From NCBI GenBank assembly GCA_031368515.1, contig JANMNW010000245.1:1-6060 (forward strand): 6,060 nt of DNA, given 5' to 3'. The translations under genes were made by a program, and so were the position numbers. This stretch comes from CANJQH01 sp031368515. GTDB lineage: Bacteria > Chloroflexota > Anaerolineae > J036 > Brachytrichaceae. The first letter of the stretch is position 1. The number at the start of each line of letters is the position of its first letter. The notes below the pieces were generated by a model that worked only from the letters and a program-made list of their open reading frames with translations, was not told where the DNA came from and did no database searches. Shown piece after piece: positions 1 to 5,964 of the stretch.

Positions 1-788
1 ATTCCCGCTCGCCGAATGCGGCATAGTAAGTCAGATGCCGGTTGCGCGCGGCAATCAACTCTCCTGTCTCCACCAATTTTTGCATTGCATACTGCCGGAT
101 TGTTTCAAGCAGGCGGTAACGCGCTTCATCAGCAACGACAGTTTCGTCCACCAGCGACTTGTCGACCAGACGGGCCAGAACGTTGGCATCGTTGGCATCT
201 GCAACATTCTGGCATCCGCATACAGCACTTGATGCTTTCGATGTCCCTGTGCTGGCAAACACGGCCAGGTGACGTAAACAAGTGCGCTCGGGCTCGGTGA
301 GGAGGTCGTAACTCCAGTCAATTTCCGCCCGCATGGTTTGCTGGCGCACCAGCGCGGTGCGATTGCCCCTGATCAACAGTTGCATGCGGTCGTCGAGGCG
401 CTGCGCAATGTCCTGCACGGTCATTGTGCGAAGCCGCGCGGCGGCGAGTTCAATGGCCAGTGGAATTCCGTCAAGCCGCGCGCAAATCTGCTGAACTGAG
501 CTGGCAGTGCTGGAAGTTAGCGCGAATTCGGGGGACGCCAGTTCGGCACGATCGAAAAACAGGCGGACCGAGTCAAATCGATGCAACTGGGCCGGTGACA
601 GCGGCCGCTCACTTTCTGGAACGGGCAATGAGGGCACGCGCCACACTAGCTCACCTGGAAGGTCGAGCGGTTCGCGACTGGTCGCGAGCACCCGCACGCC
701 CGCACAACTGCGCACCATTGCATCGACCAGCAGGGCACACGCTTCGATGAGGTGCTCGCAGTTGTCGAGAATGATCAACAGCTTTTTT
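1..788 (-). pseudogene. Downstream part of the frameshifted XRE/NB-ARC regulator (partial, runs off left edge)
   Basis: This is the continuation of the regulator that starts at 1410, read in the -1 frame relative to the upstream part. From the A-run at 783-788 the frame is open to base 1 with no stop, about 262 codons. It opens with a Walker B segment (KLLIILDNCEHL), then ATSREPL near 665-685, the GIPLAIELAAARL motif typical of NB-ARC/STAND ATPases near 440-475, a winged-helix segment (MRAEIDWSYDLL, then ARLVDKSLV) and LLETIRQYAM. These are in the exact order found in the COG3903-like regulators that pair an HTH with an ATPase and TPRs. The C-terminal TPR region would lie beyond the left edge. 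It has no start codon or ribosome site of its own near the junction, so it is best read as the rest of the same gene. Seen: frame and motifs. Inferred: it is untranslated unless the frame is restored. Confidence 0.8.
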
Positions 789-1410
789 CGTGCACTTGAG
801 CGATCAAGGAATCGCGTATTGGCGCATCGCGTTGCTTATGCAGGCCCATTGTCGAGAGAACACGGAGTGGCACGAGATCGGGGTCGGTCACATGCGCAAG
901 CTCAATCAGCCATATGCCATCGACAAACCGTTCACTCTTCCCGGCGGTCAGCGTGAGGCGGTTGGCAAGCTCCAGCGCAAGGCGCGTTTTGCCAGTTCCG
1001 CCGGTTCCGGTCAACGTGACCAGTCGATTGGACTCGAGCAGGCGCATCAAATGGGCCAGCGATCGTTCATGGCCAAAGAACCGCGTGATCGAACACGGGA
1101 GATTATTCGGCAATCTCTGGCCATCTTCTGTATACACAGTAAGGCCGTTAGCCGCTTCGGCCAGCGCGATGAGCTGAGTGGCCAAGTCCGGCCTCGACTT
1201 TAAGCCCAACGCTTGGGGAAATCGAATTTTTACTGCATCCATTTCCGGCAAACGCTGGCCGTTCTCCAGGCGCGCAATGTGCGCACGAGAGTAACCGACT
1301 GCCGCGCCGAATTGTTGCTGGGTTAGGCCGATTGACCGCCGGAGTCGCCTTAACAGATTGCCAAATGTCGCAATATTGCGAGTGTCTTCGTCGATATGTG
1401 AATCGATCAT
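775..1410 (-). CDS. XRE-family HTH / NB-ARC (STAND) ATPase regulator, N-terminal part, frameshifted
   Basis: The open frame gives 211 residues from ATG at 1408-1410 to TGA at 775. Residues about 16-72 form a Cro/C1-type helix-turn-helix (LRRSIGLTQQQFGAAVGYSRAHIARLENG), which suggests DNA binding. After a linker comes NNLPCSITRFFGHERSLAHL, the usual entry to an NB-ARC domain, then Walker A GTGGTGKT at 135-142 and VDGIWLIELAHV. The frame leaves the family pattern after VHEK and ends in SC-stop. Shifting by -1 at the six-A run gives VHEKKLLIILDNCEH, exactly the expected Walker B, so the natural protein is far longer. Upstream of the ATG only a weak GGATGG is seen as a ribosome site. It is divergent from the lipoprotein gene at 1623 and may control it (inference). 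As it stands the product would have an HTH and Walker A but no Walker B, sensor or TPRs, and would probably not work as an ATPase switch. Confidence 0.85.
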   Translation of the reverse strand: MIDSHIDEDTRNIATFGNLLRRLRRSIGLTQQQFGAAVGYSRAHIARLENGQRLPEMDAVKIRFPQALGLKSRPDLATQLIALAEAANGLTVYTEDGQRLPNNLPCSITRFFGHERSLAHLMRLLESNRLVTLTGTGGTGKTRLALELANRLTLTAGKSERFVDGIWLIELAHVTDPDLVPLRVLSTMGLHKQRDAPIRDSLIAQVHEKSC

Positions 1411-1622
1411 TTTGACCCATCCAACATCACTCTATTCGGTGCTTGTGTGTCGTGCTACTGCTATCTGGCTATTTCCACCGAGCGGCAGTGCATTTCGTAG
1501 CTAGTCTGTGGCACATTTCTGACACGCGGCGTCACCTTTTCATTGATGGCCCGGGCTACCTTGTTGTTGCATCGACTGTGATGCCAAGTAGCTAGTGGCC
1601 TTCCAAGGCGAGGAGAAACATA
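1411..1622. promoter_or_regulatory. Divergent intergenic control region with a 9-bp direct repeat
   Basis: This 212-bp stretch separates the starts of the XRE/NB-ARC regulator (minus) and the lipoprotein gene (plus), so both promoters should lie here. No convincing -35/-10 pair is seen for either gene. GTAGCTAGT occurs twice in direct orientation, at 1497-1505 and 1588-1596, and its core TAGCTA is palindromic. The right copy lies about 26 bp before the lipoprotein ATG, where a bound regulator could act. A short inverted pair GCCTT-cc-AAGGC lies at 1598-1609. Operator function is inference. Confidence 0.35.
1611..1615 (+). promoter_or_regulatory. Ribosome binding site of the lipoprotein gene
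   Basis: AGGAG stands 7 bases before the ATG at 1623. It fixes that start, which also begins a perfect lipoprotein signal peptide. It is the only clear Shine-Dalgarno site among the starts in this window. Confidence 0.8.
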
Positions 1623-2324
1623 ATGACCTTCCGAACAAAACTTCCGATTATTGCGGTGGCAGTGACGGGCGTTGCGCTAGCTGGTTGCGTGCAACCAACG
1701 ACGCGAGCTGGGCGGATTGACCTGGCGCCGCCAAAGGTGGTGGTCACGGCTCTTCCCAACGTCCAGCCAGCCCCAGCGCTTCCACAGAATAAGTTGCCCG
1801 CACCAGATGTGGCGATTGGCCGTGCGCAGCGACAGTGGTTGCCGGGCGCGGATCTGGGCAGTATCGCGATTCGGCCAATGGGACCGGAAGCGGATCCATA
1901 TCTCCAGCACTATCCCCCAGTCATCCCCGCACCGGCCGGTGTGGCGGTGCTTGAAGGTTTGACGTGGATTGAGCCGTTGATGCCGATTGGCAGCGACGCC
2001 GGAACCAATTCGGTTAATCCATGGGTGATTGAGCCGAAAGACAATCAGCCCAGCCCATACTGGCAGCAGTATCTGCCATCGCCTGTCCTGCCGACCACAG
2101 CCTGGCAAAGCTACCTTCCAGTGTCTGAGCGCTTGTGGTTGCCGGGCACAGATCTGCGCGCGATCCGAATCGCGCCGTTTGGTCCCGAGGCCGACCCAAC
2201 GCTGCAGCATCAGTCGCCTGCAAAGTTGACAGAGAAGCTTTGGTTGCCAGGTGTGGATTTGCGACTCATCGATCTGACAGTGCCAGGACCTGAAGCTGAT
2301 CCATATCTTCAGCACGTGCCATAA
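1623..2324 (+). CDS. Lipoprotein with three WLPGxDL...GPEADPxLQH repeats, unknown function
   Basis: The product has 233 residues. Residues 1-22 are a lipoprotein signal: MTFRTK, a hydrophobic stretch, then the lipobox LAGC with Cys22 as lipidation site. Val at +2 gives no inner-membrane retention signal if the host is diderm. After a Pro-rich linker (about 35-60) there are three copies of one repeat of about 29 residues, at 70-98, 170-198 and 205-233. Each has WLPG-x-DL, then I-x-(I/L), then GPEADP-(Y/T)-LQH. The Trp-to-Gly spacing is 15 in every copy, and copy 3 ends exactly at the C terminus. Copies 1 and 2 are 100 residues apart. The stretch between (about 110-152), with PWVIEP and QPSPYWQQYLP, may be a worn fourth copy. 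No known domain is recognised. It is convergent with the L,D-transpeptidase-like gene and divergent from the HTH/ATPase regulator. A surface or envelope role is inferred only from the signal. Confidence 0.85.
   Translation: MTFRTKLPIIAVAVTGVALAGCVQPTTRAGRIDLAPPKVVVTALPNVQPAPALPQNKLPAPDVAIGRAQRQWLPGADLGSIAIRPMGPEADPYLQHYPPVIPAPAGVAVLEGLTWIEPLMPIGSDAGTNSVNPWVIEPKDNQPSPYWQQYLPSPVLPTTAWQSYLPVSERLWLPGTDLRAIRIAPFGPEADPTLQHQSPAKLTEKLWLPGVDLRLIDLTVPGPEADPYLQHVP
1830..1916 (+). repeat. Lipoprotein internal repeat, copy 1
   Basis: Codes for residues 70-98: WLPGADL, then IAI, then GPEADPYLQH. The DNA begins its core with tggttgccgggc, shared with copy 2, so the repeat is visible at DNA level too. Confidence 0.85.
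2130..2216 (+). repeat. Lipoprotein internal repeat, copy 2
   Basis: Codes for residues 170-198: LWLPGTDLRAIRI, then GPEADPTLQH. It lies exactly 300 bp after copy 1, which suggests an old duplication of a 100-residue unit (inference). Confidence 0.85.
2235..2321 (+). repeat. Lipoprotein internal repeat, copy 3
   Basis: Codes for residues 205-233: LWLPGVDLRLIDL, then GPEADPYLQH, followed by VP and the stop. It is 105 bp after copy 2. Its third-position bases differ from the other copies while the residues are kept, which fits selection on the protein. Confidence 0.85.
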
Positions 2325-2360
2325 GCTGTCAACGAGCGACCTTGGTACACGAGCACACAA

Positions 2361-2392
2361 CACGGGGCCAGCGAAACATCGCTGGCCCCGTG
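2361..2392. terminator. Perfect 13-bp hairpin between convergent genes
   Basis: CACGGGGCCAGCG at 2361-2373 pairs fully with CGCTGGCCCCGTG at 2380-2392 around the loop AAACAT. It lies 37 bp after the lipoprotein stop and 82 bp after the stop of the opposing gene, so it can serve both. The tract after it is caattta on the plus strand and ttgtgtg on the minus strand. Neither is a full U-run, so it may be an inefficient intrinsic terminator or an end-protecting hairpin. Confidence 0.7.
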
Positions 2393-2473
2393 CAATTTAG
2401 GCTGACTGTTTCAAGTCCGCTGTGGCGGTTTGTTTGCGCAGATTATGTCAAGAACGAACTTGCTGGATGACAT

Positions 2474-2917
2474 TTAGTTCTGGACAACGACCAGGGTGCC
2501 AACACGCGCCCAGCGGTAGAGCGTGGCCGCCGACGCCGCAGGCATGACGATGCAGCCAAGCGACGCAGAGGTGCGGCCGCCGCGCGCGGTGTAGGCCGGG
2601 CCGTGAAAGCCGTTCTGCAGCCCGCCAGCGTAGTAGATGCCCATCCAGTTCGGCAGCTTCCAGCCCAGCGCAAAGCTGCTGGCCACCGGAATTTTGTTCT
2701 GCACGCGGAATGTTCCGCGTCGTGTGCCGCGAATATTGGCGCGCGTGGAAAACACAACCGTGTTGCCGGTGTAGGCGTAAACGCGCTGCTGGCTGATGTC
2801 AACGACGATGCGCCGGCCTGTGGTGCCGGTGTCCATGGCGTCGGCAGTCCCTGCGAATGACAGCGCCACCGGGAGCGCAATGAGCGCGATGAGGAAGGTC
2901 TTGATTGGCCGGAACAT
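2474..2917 (-). CDS. Secreted L,D-transpeptidase-like (YkuD domain) protein
   Basis: The product has 147 residues from ATG at 2915-2917. Residues 1-27 are a Sec signal peptide (MFRPIK, then a hydrophobic core, ending AGTADA), so it acts outside the cytoplasmic membrane. The rest is one small YkuD-type domain: RRIVVDISQQRVYAY, a common opening of the family; PNWMGIYYAG; catalytic-motif His in NGFHGP (His105); and SLGCIVM with the nucleophile Cys122; then LYRWARVGTLVVV. Known members make 3-3 cross-links in peptidoglycan or attach proteins to it using a Cys thioester. The usual SHGCxR reads SLGCIV here, so the second His and the Arg are missing; the chemistry may differ. The frame could begin further up at a TTG (2974), but that would put 19 polar residues before the signal peptide, and the promoter at 2925-2953 would then lie inside the coding region. 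The ATG at 2917 is preferred. It is 138 bp after the TPR tail of the upstream gene and has its own promoter. Confidence 0.85.
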   Translation of the reverse strand: MFRPIKTFLIALIALPVALSFAGTADAMDTGTTGRRIVVDISQQRVYAYTGNTVVFSTRANIRGTRRGTFRVQNKIPVASSFALGWKLPNWMGIYYAGGLQNGFHGPAYTARGGRTSASLGCIVMPAASAATLYRWARVGTLVVVQN

Positions 2918-2924
2918 TGGCGCA

Positions 2925-2953
2925 GTTATAGATCTTTTCGCAGCCGCTGACAA
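2925..2953 (-). promoter_or_regulatory. Sigma70-type promoter of the L,D-transpeptidase-like gene
   Basis: On the minus strand TTGTCA (2953-2948), a 17-bp spacer and TATAAC (2930-2925) match the consensus at 5 of 6 bases in each box with ideal spacing. The predicted first transcribed base, about 7 bases after the -10 box, falls near 2918, one base before the ATG at 2917. No Shine-Dalgarno sequence is present, so the transcript is predicted to be leaderless or nearly so. Confidence 0.65.
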
Positions 2954-3055
2954 TAGCGCGGCCAGAGCTTCCAACCAAAAGCGCAGCGCACCGACATTGT
3001 GAGCGCCCGCCGCAAGCGACTTTGGCCATGATTCAAGGCATGTCTGGCAACAATT

Positions 3056-3202
3056 TCAGGCCGCCAGCCGCTCCAGCAATTCGCGCACGTGCGCCGCTTC
3101 GGAGGTGAAACCGATTTGCGCAAAGGTGTCGATGGCTTTTGCAAAGGCGTCGCGCGCATGAGCGGCGCGGCCCCAGTCGGCATACACCTCGCCCAAGGTG
3201 CG
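3056..3202 (-). pseudogene. Out-of-reach C-terminal tail of the STAND/TPR protein, after an in-frame TAG
   Basis: Directly after the TAG at 3203-3205, with no change of frame, 48 more sense codons follow before TGA at 3056-3058. They read RTLGEVYADWGRAAHARDAF, then AKAIDTFAQIGF and an ending VRELLERLAA. Joined to the residues before the stop (DRWALGAA), this completes a canonical TPR helix pair and a plausible C terminus. The other frames look like noise. There is no start codon or ribosome site suggesting separate translation. It was evidently part of the upstream protein, giving about 912 positions in all. Confidence 0.8.
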
Positions 3203-5794
3203 CTAGGCCGCGCCCAGCGCCCAACGGTCGCGCGCATCTTCGGCACTGGCCACTGCATGCTGACACTGGCGCTCGGCCTCTTCAAAGCGGCATTGCACGC
3301 GCCGGATGTGACCCAGCACGTAGAGGCAGTAGGGCTGCACGGCCGGCTCTTCATGCCGTTGCGCGCGCACGACATACAGCTCGGCCTGGTCGAGCTCGCC
3401 CAGACAGGCATGCGCTTCGGCCAGGTTGGCTTCGTTGAGCGCCAGCCAATAAGGCTGCCGCATCGGCTCGAAGAAGGCCACGGCCTCGGCGGCGGGTTGC
3501 ACCGCTTCGCGAAAGCGCCGCGCAAGCAGGTAGGCGTACGAAATGTTGGTCTTCGTCACGCCGACCGCGCAGACCACGTTGCCGTAGGCTTCGAAATGCC
3601 TGCTGGCGTCCTCAAGATGGCGCACCGCGGCGTCGATGTTGAGCCGGCGTATTTCGAGCAGGCCCATGACTTCGCTGGCTTTGGCCTGTCGCACATGATC
3701 GCCACTTTCGACGCTCGCCGCCGCCGCGGCGCGCAAATGATCCAGCGCGCCTTCAAGGTTGCCCAGATCGCTGGCGATGCGTCCAAGCATCAGTTCCACA
3801 TCGTGCTTGGCGCGCAAGGTCTGATTTTTGGCCGCCAGCGGGTCGCGTGAGCGATGCAGCAGATGTTCGGCCAGCTCCACCCTCAGATTGACCGGCTGCG
3901 GAGCGTCAGCGGCATCGAGTGATTCCAGCCCGGCGCGATACTCGGCCAGCGCGCCGTCGACATCGCCGCGCATGGCCAGCAGACGGCTGCGCAATACGCG
4001 GGCGCGGATGCTGGACGAGCCCCTGGCGGGCCAGTGCTCGGCGTCGAGCGCTTCCAGGCCCTCCTCATGCGCGCCGGCATACGAGCGCAACTGCGCGCGA
4101 ATCAAGGCGAGCGCGCGGCGGTCGCGCTCATCTTCAAATTGCGCAGGACGCAGGTGCTCGAAAATGCGCGCCGCCGCCTGTGCCATGCCCTGGCGTGTCT
4201 CGGCGTCATGGTGGGCATACCAGGTCCAAACTGCCAGCTCGGGCTTGCGCCCCAGCGCAAAGTGATGGGCCGCCTGGGTGAAGACGCCGCGATCGGCGCA
4301 GGAGTGCGCCGCTTCCAGGTGCAACGCGGCGCGCACATCATCCGGCAGGCGCCGATAAAGCCCGTCACGCAGCGCCGCTGGAATTGACAGGCACTGGCGC
4401 GCATCGCGATCAACAAGATTCAGTTCGCTGAGGCGGTCGATGACCTTGCGCTGCTTGCGCCAGATGTCTTCCGGTGCAGGTGCGTCATAGACGCAGATCG
4501 CGTCCAGGACATCCAGCTCTTTGTCAGTTAGCCGGCGACGCATGCGCGCAAGAAACCAGTCCAGCGAATAGCCGGCGCTCAGCCGTGCCGATTGTTCGAA
4601 CACAGGCTCGCCAATGCTTTGCAGCGTGGCGGCCAGCTGCACCAGCAGCGGATTGCCGCGCGTGTGCGCGTGTATGGCGTGCAGCGTGGGCTCGTCGACG
4701 TGGTGACCGGCTGCGCGCAGGAGCGCGCGCGTGGCGGCAACGTCAAAGCGTTCAGGCCGAAACACCCGCCCAGGCTCCGGTGCAACGAGCAGCCGTTGGC
4801 CGATAAATAGCAGCGCGGCGCCCGATCGCGCGGACTCAACCAGCGCTTCCAGAATGTGCCGAGCCTGGGCGTGGGCGGCTGTGTCGTCGAGTTCGTCTGC
4901 CAGTAGAAGATCCACTTCATCAAAGACAAACAACGGCGGCGTGCTGCGGAGCGCGTCGAAGCCCTTGCGCAGCATGCCGAGCGCTTTGGCCGCGTCAACA
5001 TCGCCGGGATCGGCCAGCATGTGCTGCCATAAGGCCGAGTACTGCTGCTGATGCATAAACAAGGCGAGCGCAAATAGCAGCTGTTGGGCGGTATCGGTCA
5101 AGCCAGCCCTAAATGTGTACCAGAACACCGGGCATGGCCGGCCAGGCTCGGCTCTGCGCCAGTGCGTGGCGATAGCGGCGCCGAGCGATGTTTTCCCGAT
5201 TCCGCTTGCGCCGATGATGCTTGCGAATGATCCCCCTGCCAAGGCGTCGATGCAGCGCTGCAACAGGCTCTCGCGCCCGATCAATGCTTTTGGCAGCGGC
5301 GATTCCAGCCGCAGCGACGGCAGAATCTGGTTGAGCAGGGTCAAGCGCAACGCTTCGACCGCGTTGTTGAGCTGTCGGTAGTAGGTGCTTTGGCTGATCG
5401 CGAGCTGCTGAATGATCTTCGCCTGTTTGGGTTTTGGATCTTGAAAATAGGTCAGCAGCAACAAAGCCGAATAATTGGCGTCTTTGCCAGGTTCGACCTG
5501 ACATGCGGCCAGCCAGATGGCGTGCTGGAAGCTCGTTTTTGGCCGTGATTGCCAGTCGTTGTAAACCGCCTGCAGCCGCGCGTCCAGCGAGGCGATGCTG
5601 GTGGCGGCAGGCGCGGGCGCCACCGCTTCCGGCCGGCCGGCCAGAAAAGCCGATGCCGACTCCAGCGGCGAATGGATTTTCAGCCATTCGGCATCGGTGA
5701 TGTGTTCGAGCGCCTGACGCAAGTTGGCCATGAAGGGATCGGGCCGATTGGCAGATTCGGCTGTGAGATCGGGCAACGACTTACGCGGTTTCAT
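3203..5794 (-). CDS. STAND-class ATPase with C-terminal TPR repeats, cut short by a TAG
   Basis: 863 residues from ATG at 5792-5794 to TAG at 3203. The N-terminal 160 residues are not recognised as a named domain, but residues 124-150 contain an HTH-like segment (KIIQQLAISQSTYYRQLNNA), so DNA binding is possible. An NTPase module follows: GRESLLQRC at 173-181, Walker A GASGIGKTS at 195-203, Walker B PLFVFDEVD at 287-295, a sensor-like LLFIGQRLL near 328-336, and the RGNPLLVQLA motif near 379-388 typical of STAND ATPases. A winged-helix-like part (about 415-480) leads into TPR-type helices from about 480 to the end. Such proteins are usually ligand-sensing switches that regulate transcription or, in some cases, defence. 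The last TPR is interrupted by the TAG. No Shine-Dalgarno is seen before the ATG; MANLRQ at residue 22 is an alternative start. It is divergent from the IS607-type gene at 5965. The signal sensed and the targets are unknown. Confidence 0.85.
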   Translation of the reverse strand: MKPRKSLPDLTAESANRPDPFMANLRQALEHITDAEWLKIHSPLESASAFLAGRPEAVAPAPAATSIASLDARLQAVYNDWQSRPKTSFQHAIWLAACQVEPGKDANYSALLLLTYFQDPKPKQAKIIQQLAISQSTYYRQLNNAVEALRLTLLNQILPSLRLESPLPKALIGRESLLQRCIDALAGGSFASIIGASGIGKTSLGAAIATHWRRAEPGRPCPVFWYTFRAGLTDTAQQLLFALALFMHQQQYSALWQHMLADPGDVDAAKALGMLRKGFDALRSTPPLFVFDEVDLLLADELDDTAAHAQARHILEALVESARSGAALLFIGQRLLVAPEPGRVFRPERFDVAATRALLRAAGHHVDEPTLHAIHAHTRGNPLLVQLAATLQSIGEPVFEQSARLSAGYSLDWFLARMRRRLTDKELDVLDAICVYDAPAPEDIWRKQRKVIDRLSELNLVDRDARQCLSIPAALRDGLYRRLPDDVRAALHLEAAHSCADRGVFTQAAHHFALGRKPELAVWTWYAHHDAETRQGMAQAAARIFEHLRPAQFEDERDRRALALIRAQLRSYAGAHEEGLEALDAEHWPARGSSSIRARVLRSRLLAMRGDVDGALAEYRAGLESLDAADAPQPVNLRVELAEHLLHRSRDPLAAKNQTLRAKHDVELMLGRIASDLGNLEGALDHLRAAAAASVESGDHVRQAKASEVMGLLEIRRLNIDAAVRHLEDASRHFEAYGNVVCAVGVTKTNISYAYLLARRFREAVQPAAEAVAFFEPMRQPYWLALNEANLAEAHACLGELDQAELYVVRAQRHEEPAVQPYCLYVLGHIRRVQCRFEEAERQCQHAVASAEDARDRWALGAA

Positions 5795-5929
5795 AACAGA
5801 TTTGCGGGCTTGTGGGCCGCGCCTGGCAGAAATTATCCCAAAGATGATAGTTTTCCAGTCGCCGCCGGGCGGTCGCTGTCATAGCATACGTAGCGGCCGA
5901 CAGTGAGAGGAAGGAGAATAGATTCAGTC
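5795..5929. promoter_or_regulatory. Divergent spacer between the STAND/TPR gene and the IS607-type gene
   Basis: This stretch holds no gene. It should contain the promoter of the STAND/TPR gene, but only an isolated GATAAT on the minus strand (5837-5832) resembles a -10 box and no -35 box stands at the right distance. Part of it nearest the recombinase may already be transposon end DNA; no boundary can be seen. Confidence 0.3.
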
Positions 5930-5956
5930 TAGACAATGTGAACAATGTGATATAAT
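5930..5956 (+). promoter_or_regulatory. Candidate promoter of the IS607-type recombinase gene
   Basis: A perfect TATAAT lies at 5951-5956, and TAGACA (5 of 6 to consensus) lies at 5930-5935, but the spacer is only 15 bp, two short of ideal. The predicted start of transcription is near 5963 and the ATG is at 5965, so the message would have almost no leader. The -10 box sits inside the third AATGTG repeat, so a protein bound to the repeats would block it. Confidence 0.5.
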
Positions 5957-5959
5957 GTG
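5933..5959 (+). repeat. Three phased AATGTG repeats, possible transposon-end binding sites
   Basis: ACAATGTGA occurs twice back to back (5933-5941 and 5942-5950) and is followed by TATAATGTG (5951-5959). The shared AATGTG core starts at 5935, 5944 and 5954, spacings of 9 and 10 bp, close to one helical turn. IS607-family recombinases carry a MerR-like DNA-binding domain and assemble on repeated sites at the element ends. That these repeats are such sites, and that the left end of the element lies near here, is inference. Confidence 0.55.
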
Positions 5960-5964
5960 CGCGA

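Noticed and set aside
765..790. A programmed -1 frameshift signal after the A6 run
   Set aside because: The reading phase is not the classical A AAA AAG, and the only hairpin (GCtGTTG with CAACtGC) overlaps the slippery site rather than following at 5-9 bases. It is kept only as an open question in the findings.
1677..2363. A 228-residue minus-strand open frame antisense to the lipoprotein
   Set aside because: It mirrors the lipoprotein repeats in a shadow frame and has the Arg/Trp/Cys-rich composition of noise. The plus-strand gene has a signal peptide, ribosome site and protein-level repeats.
2474..2974. TTG at 2972-2974 as the start of the L,D-transpeptidase-like protein
   Set aside because: It would put 19 residues before a good signal peptide and place the promoter inside the coding region. 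ATG at 2917 fits both.
3089..3850. A 253-residue plus-strand open frame
   Set aside because: It lies wholly antisense to the STAND/TPR gene, whose product has clear motifs, and it shows no known motif itself. Long antisense frames are expected opposite GC-rich genes.
5832..5860. GATAAT on the minus strand as promoter of the STAND/TPR gene
   Set aside because: The only hexamers at 16-18 bp upstream (GACTGG and its neighbours) do not resemble TTGACA, so support is a lone -10-like box.
5880..5916. A hairpin with CTGTC and GACAG arms near 5875-5912
   Set aside because: There are only five paired bases with a long loop and no coherent extension, which is within chance.
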